From Hyalella azteca (Eukaryota > Arthropoda > Malacostraca > Amphipoda > Hyalellidae), in the NCBI RefSeq assembly GCF_000764305.2, contig NW_025946735.1, forward strand, positions 79,441-143,440: DNA of 64,000 bases. Reading direction: 5' to 3'. Positions within the stretch are counted from its first letter, which is position 1. Every line of letters begins with the position of its first letter. Below, piece after piece: positions 52,101 through 61,100 of this stretch. Under the pieces are notes generated by a model. That model did not search any database. It had not been told where the DNA came from and saw nothing but the letters and a program-made list of their open reading frames with translations. A program made the position numbers and the translations under genes.

Positions 52101-55100
52101 TGAAAACATGAGTAAACAAATAAAAATAAACTCAAAATCTGAAGGACCGATTTCGACCAGAAAAAAAATGGGTCATAAACGAACTTCATTGCACTGATTT
52201 GCCATTGCCAGACTTGACCATCATGTTGATAAAAAACCTACTTCTGCATCTAAACCTGCTGACATTGGCTTAAGCGATCAGAACAAATTGATATTGCCTC
52301 AAGAAGCGGTAAATTCTCTTATTAATAATTCATTTAAAAGCGGCAGCCTGAGTTGCAGTGAAAATGTGGGATTTTCTCCAGTGATGACTTTCATGGAATA
52401 TCTCGATCGGGCTTTCACGAAGTCACGTAGGGAGGTTTAGGGCCTTCACAACAGCTGGATTTGATGCTACCAGGCAGGAATTTATGACGAAGCAGCCTTC
52501 GATTCCTAGAAAAATAGCTGAAAATACCATTCCCCTACCTGACTGACTGAAATGAGATGCTAAAAGGGAACGACCAGTAATTCTAAATAATGCCACCCAT
52601 TTGTGATGAAAAATAACAACCATTTCAATTGCATTTTTGTTAACCATTTGACAACAATTTTACATTTTGTGATGCATTTGCTTGATTTTATTTTAATGGT
52701 CTCACCGAGCAATAATGTACATGATCTCCAGGCATCCACACAAGATAAATTTTTACATTCTACAATATTTCTTACCTACCAAATAATAATCATGATGAAT
52801 ACTGAATTTATTCATGAATACTAAAATTTTGTATTGAACAACTACAGTTCCCTGGTAATCCGATTGCTAACGATTAGATACAAACTACCGTGTATGAAAA
52901 TTAATAGCACATGTCATTCAAATGTTTATTAATACTTTGGTAATTTTTTAACTGCACAGAAATGACGCATTTTCATATATCTACTGCTAACCAATTCCGT
53001 TAATCGGTGAAAATTACAATTTTTTAGATTACACATAATTTCTGAATTAGAAAGTAGAATTTTTTTATAACAATAATTAAATGTGATTTCGGGTTCTTCA
53101 TGTGTAGCTGACAAATTAAGATATAATCACTTAACATTTCTTAAATTTCGACTAGATGATGAAAAAATCAGAGTTTAAGTGTATATAATTAGTTAACGTT
53201 CCTTTCATTGTGAGTGTTCATATAAAATGCGAGGGCGTCTGAACCATGTAATATTATCTGCGAAATAGGCATTACCAGAGAGCTGAGTGAATGGGCGAAG
53301 TTAATGAGCTTGTGTTAGCCCTCAACAGAAATCTTTAGTTATGATTTGATCATGTTTTCGACAAGCTTATCCTATGAAGATAGAGAAGAAAATTATAATA
53401 CAAATTTCATAAACCAATTATTTGGATTTGGAATTGGATATTCGCAATTTGTAACAATAATTGCTGTTAATATAAAAGTTACGCACCTGATTCAGGGTCG
53501 TAACTACTTCACAGGCTGGTGCCGGCTGGAGCAGATTTATATCTGAGCCGAGAGCAACGACGCAGTCACTGAAGAAATGCCAGGATTTTTTGGCCGTCAA
53601 CTCAGTGGTAGTTCGGTTAAGAAGCATCGCTGCCACGCCAGTGTAGCCGTCCGAGGCACCGCCGACAAAATGAGCAGAGTTTGTGAAATGCGCCGCTCGG
53701 TCACTTGTGAATGAGACCTGAAGGATGGAAAATCGTGGTTGATTTCTTGAATGATAGTATGTTCGTAAAAAGTCGTAAAACAGTTTAACCGGCATTTCAG
53801 TGGCTGTCTGGCCGACTGCATGGGCCATGAAATGAAACACAAGGTTTCGTTTTTTTTAATTAAACGCATGATACCATGTATCAAATTTGTAAAAAAAGGC
53901 AAAACGGTTTATTTTCACGGGGCGGCAGGCCGCCGGAACGCCGGTAATACAGTCGCTTCACCGTTATTTCTTACACTGTATCTGATACATGCATAATAAT
54001 ATTTTCGAATAACAGAGTGAGGGTTTACGCTAGGAGCCTGAGAGAATCCATCCTTAGTTTTCAGCTCATGCATTGGCATCAACTGCAGCACATGGATAGC
54101 GATCCTTACAAAGAGTTTCAATGATATTACGTTTGAAATTAATTAAAAATCAATTTTAATAATTAATAAAAACTATTAATTAAATTAATAGTTTTCATTA
54201 AATCAAGGATGATTTAATGAAAACGCTGTTAAAGATTCGGTTCGAAACGAATGGATAAAGTATTTTTTGCGACCACTCCAGTCGAAAGACCGTTCAAGAA
54301 TTTAACAATATAACTTATCAATGAATTTTAAAATAAATTTCAAGTAAAATCCCAACAAAAAAGGTTAATAATTCATGCCGCTATATAAAAACGAAATATT
54401 TATTCGAACTTAATACGTAATACTTTTTTAATAAATACCTAATGTAATACACTGAAGTATATAATTATATCATTCTATCTTGAAAAGTTTGATCTTCTCG
54501 GAAATTCTAATGATCTCGACGTACAGGGATCAATTTATTTTATTTTATTTTGATCAATTTATTTCAAGTTTTTGTAATTTTAGATGACAAAATTACTAGC
54601 TTAATTGAAGCCTAAATCAGTTAAAAAAAACTCAACGCTCTTATTTACAACACTACGCTTACAACACAACACTTTTATATCGGTGCCTAAAGTTTTCAGT
54701 CAGTGGCAATTTTTGCTGCATAGGAATCAAGAATAGATGCAAAAAGTAATTTTCACCATTCAGATCCTAGACTTAAATTTTTCATCTGCTCAATTTATAG
54801 ATTAAAATTGACTTACGCTNCTTTTTTTTTAATTATAACTAATTTGCAGCGGCTGCATTGTGGGTGGGCAGCAGCAACCACCATATTCACTCAGAAATCC
54901 AAAATAGAATCAAGAATGTTTTTTATATTCATCTTAAAAAACTGAATATTGCATCGTCTTTTTCTTAGATAATAACTGACTTGCACCCACTGCCTTGTGT
55001 GTGCGAAGTGACTCATAATGCTAGGAACTTAGAGAAATCTAGAATTTAATCACGCATATTTTTCGACATTCACTCTGAGGAATTGAAATGTTGCATGACT

Positions 55101-58100
55101 TATCAGATAATAACTGACTTGCATGGGCTGTTGTGTGTGTGCGATGGGACTCGTAACGCCAAGAGCTTAAAGAAATCATGATTTAATAAAGAATATTTTT
55201 CGCCACTCACTCAGAGGTATTGAAATGTTGCATGACATTTTCAGATAATAACTGACTTGCATGGGCTGTTGTGTGTGTGCGAGGGGACTCGTAACGCCAG
55301 GCACTTTGAACCAGTCGAACACTTGGAAGACTTCGCGGTTCTTCGAGCCAAACTCTCGACCGTTCGCGATAATGGAAAGCCATCCGTCTCCCTGCTCGAG
55401 CGCCGCCATTTGAATTGCAAACACTCGTGAACAAGAAGAACTTCAGCACTAAATAAACATAAAAATAGAATAAAAGGTTAAAAATGTTTAACACCAGAGA
55501 ACAAGAATTACTTGTAACATTACAAAAATATTTTAAAAATTTAACAGAAGGATAAAAATTGTTTAATATTCGTGAACGCTACATAATTTCGACGATAAAC
55601 ATACAAAAATATTTAAGTGAAGCCGCTGTGAAGGATAACAAATGTTTAAATACGTGAACAATAATGACTTCAACGCTAAATGAAAACTATTACTAAATAA
55701 AACTACTAAATCATGAAAACTATTTAGTGAAAGGCATAACAACTATTCTATAATAATTGTATCAGTTCATAGTTAATTTATTGAAAAAATTACCTGATAA
55801 TAACCATCAGAGTTGGGCCCGTTTCTGAAGCCTTCAGGGCGTACAGATCTTTTCGACGTCAAGCGCAAACCGGCAAAGAAATGCGGTCGGTGATGAACCA
55901 TCACATCCGAACTGTAATAGAAGTTCTGCTCATGAAAGTGCGGAGAAATGGTATTTTGTTTGGACAATATTATCTCTATAATGGTATTATAATCTACTTA
56001 CCTAGAACTCAGGTTGATCGTGATTGCTGAGCAATCAGATTTTCGTTTTACGAGGCTCCTTATCCCGAAATGAGCCCGAAACAATTCAACCGCCAAAATA
56101 AATCGGCTGCTCTAGCATTTATCTATAATAAATTAATACATTCGTGAGTGAATCATTTTATAGTCAGAAAAGTTCAATCAAAATAAATTTTTTTTAACTC
56201 TCTGAAGTTAACATATTTGAGATTAGTTAACAGTTTTACTTGTTTTAGTCAACCTCATTCTTTCTTCTTACAGATCATATTTAATAATTTTCAAATCCCT
56301 GTATATAGGGGATCGTTCAATTAAAACTTATAGTATTATTGGGACAAGAAGGGGAAATAAATTCCATGTTAATAAAGGTACGATTGAACAATATAAGTTT
56401 ATAATGTTCTATTCAATAAATTCGTACCAGCATTTATTTCATTTTCTTTGAAACACTTATACTCGTGCATAACGGGAATAAAAATCTATGTCGGGGCATT
56501 ATATGGTGATCGATATTTATGATTACAAATTCAAAAACTTTATTTCAAAACAAACCTTCGATATTGAGTGATTCTTTCCAATTTATTCGGAAACTGACTA
56601 AATAATTTGCCTGACATTTACTCAAATGGCGTGCTTCAGCACCTATACATGAATAACGAACCACATTCTGGGACGTTTAAGTCCCTGTAAATTTTCCTGC
56701 TAGTTTTACCATTCCCAAAACACTCAATAATTGTTTTTAACTTGTTTAAAATTTTATCCCTTTTTAAATTCACATTTACAATTACATGAAATTCAGAGAA
56801 TAATAATAAAGTTTAAGAAGTAACTTTACTCTACAAAAAAAATGACAGAAATACCTTCATGCCGTCAACTTAAATTTTTACCCATAACTACATATACCTG
56901 TAAAAATGTCGGTTCGCTTTCCTTGCGTAAGATGGCAATGGAACTAAATTTTCGTAGCGGTGCAGAGCAGCGTTCAGTTCCTTTTGATAGTGGCCGAGAA
57001 GAACCAAGATTTTCACTGCTCGTTCGATAGCATCTTGCGCCCCAACTTCCGTCACCAGCCGACCTGAATTGTGTGTATTTGTTTCATACAATTAGCAACG
57101 CCCCAAATATAATACAATATTAATTTCTAATGTGAGTTGCACGTTTTCGAGCTGTAACTGTGCGAAGGTTACTAGGGAGTCAATCCACTTATCTGCGATA
57201 AATGTGCGAAGTAATGTTTGTGTGCTTGTGGATGTGTTTGAAGTGAAGTTTGGGTGTGCCTTGTGTTGTATATATTGGAGCAAATCGGGCCCGTATCCAC
57301 AACATTATCGTGTCTGTATATTACACAGACGAGGATTTTATTTATAGTGGTAATATCATTCGACAATACCGTACAGAAGGAATTAACATTTTTTTTTGTC
57401 TCAATTTGCATACATGATTTTTTATTTTTAAATGAACAGCAATATATACAGCAAATTAATCTAACATGCAATGTCTACAGGCTTGCTTTGTAAATGAAGA
57501 TTTGGCTCTACATCACTTTTTACATATATAATTGTGATTAATTTGGTCTTCAACAGGCCTTTTAACAATGGCGGCATTGCAAAATAACGGGTTTCGGAAA
57601 AACGGAACTCTAATCTCAAGGATTATCAATCGTTGACGCTGGTAAAGCTGTCAATGAGTTGTATATTTTTTTTATCAGTTTGGTATTGCCTTGTAGCAAA
57701 ACATGTATATAGACTCTTTCGAAAACGTATTTACCTGAATTACGTCTTGTTCGATTTATTCTATATGATTTTTATTAAAAAAATTATTTCAAACGAACGT
57801 AGTTTTTCATTATCTTATGTTGAACGTTGAGCTAGAACTTAAAAAAATATTATTTATTTTTTTTTCTGGTGTAATTGTTTGGAATAGCAAGCAATTCAGG
57901 TAAACGAGATTGAGACGCGGGTGAAGGCCCGATAAGCTATATTTTCTGTGTTTCATCTAGCATGGGAGAAGACGTAGAAATATTGACGTTCAATACGAGT
58001 TATGGAGAGGCATTGTTGAAAAATGTAGCGCCACCCGACATTATCGTCAGTTCGGAATTTTTTCGGATAAATGACTGAAATTTATTTAAAAGAACAAATG

Positions 58101-61100
58101 AGAAGTAACACTCAGCACCCATCTTTCGCTCCTGATATTCAATTCCCGCAAATTTTAATTGTTAGAAAACTTCTGACTTCCTATTCACGACAGTTCACAT
58201 TCAATATAGATTCTTCCAAGACAACACCTAACCCGGATACGCTACCTCTGGGACCCAACTCCTAATCGAGCTTTCTTGTAGCCTGAATACCTGAGTCGAT
58301 GTGGCGACCAGTGCTGCTGGGCTCGACAATTGAGCCTCTGTGGAGCCACACTTGGCATTGCAGGAATGCTTCTACCACCGCAGATTCAATGAAGTTTCCC
58401 AGAAATGCGGGACTGTCGTGGAGCCACCACATCACCAGACCAACGTGCTGCAGAAAGAAGTGGAGATGTAAATTGGAATGTAGATAACCTGTCCGCATCG
58501 ATTAGGTGTTCCTAAATTGAAGTTTCACGCTTCCAGACGACAATTTAAATCCAGTAATTCCGAATTAGTCCATTTATAGACAGTCTCAAGATATAGTAGA
58601 TTTGGGAATGGTAACAATTTTCTATTAAAACGTCATATTTTTTCCAAAACGATAGCGATCATTATAATAACTAACTGTCCCCAAGTACATTTGTTACTAA
58701 AATGAATTTACTTGGGAAAAATCGTGATCCTTTTTTATGATTTCAATTGCACAAGCATCCACGGCATGAGAAACAAAAAACTACTCACTAACCCTGTAAA
58801 ATTCCTTGCCGTAGTTGATGCTGTACATTTGGTGAAGAACTTGAGGTGAGTCAGAGCGATGCAGCCGAAGATTGTGCTGATGAATGCACCCATCCGGCCT
58901 TCAAATTTATATACATATATATTATATACAACTTTTATTAATATATTATATATAAAAGCCTTTTTATATTATTTTATGCCTTTTATTTATATATTATATA
59001 TAAATGCCTGTCGCGGGAGAGCATGCAAGCAACTATGAAACAGTTACATTGGCTCTACAAATAATAATCCGATAATTCGTAAAACAGTTCATTGATTAGC
59101 ACTTAAAGTAATATGACGATAAAATAAAAGATATTACATCCCAGATAGATTTTTTTATATCTTAAGACGCACCTGATACCGTTGCCCAGCCATCCGTCCC
59201 TATAAACGGCTTCTCTTTCGATTTCTACGTATGCCTCGTCTCTCCAGTGCAGTAGACGACCTCTGAGGGCTGCCTCAACTGCACCCAGGACCATGCGAGG
59301 ACCCAGATTACCTCCTGTAACAAAATAATCAGGAGTCATAGACCCATAATGAGTCCTAAATTACATCAAAACAACCAATTCTGCTGCACCTGGACTCATT
59401 GATCTCATTCTGCCCAACCACACCCACGCTCGTAAGAGAACATTAGATGTTGAAGTAACGTCGAGTATTTTATTAAATAATCGAGTAGAAACTCATCTGA
59501 ATTTTCATAGCAGCTGCTGCACAACTGAACACATTGTCATTATATTATTATCAAATTGATGAGGCAGCTCATTTAGTTCATCAGAAGAAGCGTGCATGCA
59601 TGGTAATCATGCTTGGACATATACAAATCACGGAGCTTTTCCAACTGGTAAACTCACTCACGCTTGCCATTTAAAAATATGACGTTTTGAGACATACCGA
59701 TCAAAATTATTGTTCGAAATCTCATCTGTAAGGTCCACAAAGCATAGAAATTATAAATATATCGTAAAGATGTCAAAGCTCAAGCAATTTATTGTTATTT
59801 AATTTTGGTCAAAAATCATTTGTAGCCATGGAATGAAGTACCGGAATTAGCTTATTGAGATATCTTCGTACTTCATTACCTGTGCAATAATCTTATTTTA
59901 ACCGATTCTTGATTTTCAAGCCAAAATATTACCTAGTACGATGTTTTATGTGTCAATGGACTCGTATCTAAACTAGGTTACATCACCCATGTTCAAAGTT
60001 AAATTGACAGTAGTTGATATTTTCCCATTTGCTGACCCATTCGACTTATAATCAACTAAAGAGATAAATTTAAAAACTTCATGTTACGCGCCATAAGAGT
60101 TTGGTCCATTTAGTTCACTCAAGTGGCGGACTATTTTGCATGGAAAGCGGTCTTTGTCCGTTTGAAGTTGCATCAATCGCAAGTTTCATAGCCGACGCAC
60201 AAAGACAAGACTGTTTCCTGAGCGAGATAAGCGCCGCATCCTTGAAAGAGCCTCTGTTAAAGTGACTCTTCTCTACAAAGGTCGTCGGCACAACGAGAAC
60301 TTTCTCCGTCAAGGTCGTTAATCTTTTGCATATCATTGCCTTGAGAAGAAGCGACCTATTGACAACGACAGTTAAACATTGATGTATAGCTTCGTTTTAA
60401 AAAGCCAACTAATTTAATAAAGCACCCCATTCATTGCTAAGTACATCACTAAATGACATTCTTTTCTCTATCTTGTTTGGTAGAGAACAGTACGTACGGT
60501 ACAGTACAGTACAAAGTTGCAGTAGACCTTCATTGGTGGAATAATCTGTTCAGCTTCCACTATGAGTTAGTTAAAATTCATGCAAGGATTTCAAAATTAG
60601 TAACTATTTCTTGTCTCATGTTTAGTATGACGATTACTAACGGTAAAAGATCACAAATCACTGATACCCTATAATTTCCTTCTGCAGAAACTATAAACAA
60701 ATGATTCAACTAGCAATGAACTTCAAAGCGGATTCAGCACAACAACAGCATATTTTCCTAAAAGAGAACCAACTATTGAACGCATAGTTTTTTTTGCATT
60801 CAAATATATTACTTTTTCATGGCAAAAATATGCATGGATGAGGAAAGAGAATGCGAGACTTTCATGAGCCAAAATCTCAACATCTGTGTGTATTTTTTTC
60901 TCCAATTTAACAGGAAGGCCGCCGAGCACGCACCTGCCATTGTGCCGTCTTTCTTAGCGAGATTCCACACTGGGCCTGCCACCCCGGCCGTCCAGAATCT
61001 GAATAAATAAATGCGAAAAGCTGGCAATGTTTGGGCTTGACAAATATCTCGCTACATAAAATTCGTAAATACTTGTCCACATACCGTGAACACGAGTGTG

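Larger units (their letters stand above)
50427..53486 (-). other. Intron 11 of the PL8 gene, host to foreign elements
   Basis: About 3.06 kb. Beyond the foldback element and the decayed frame listed separately, 52546-53480 is AT-rich with no coding signal I can support. Confidence 0.5.

Noticed and set aside
55794..55911. Loss of the tetrad Glu in the NGPN segment
   Set aside because: The Glu that differs belongs to the second conserved position. The tetrad Glu aligns better to the E four residues before this Asn, which is present.
58900..59000. Possible origin-like AT-rich palindromes (TATATAT runs)
   Set aside because: Simple AT-rich low complexity in an intron; nothing specific.
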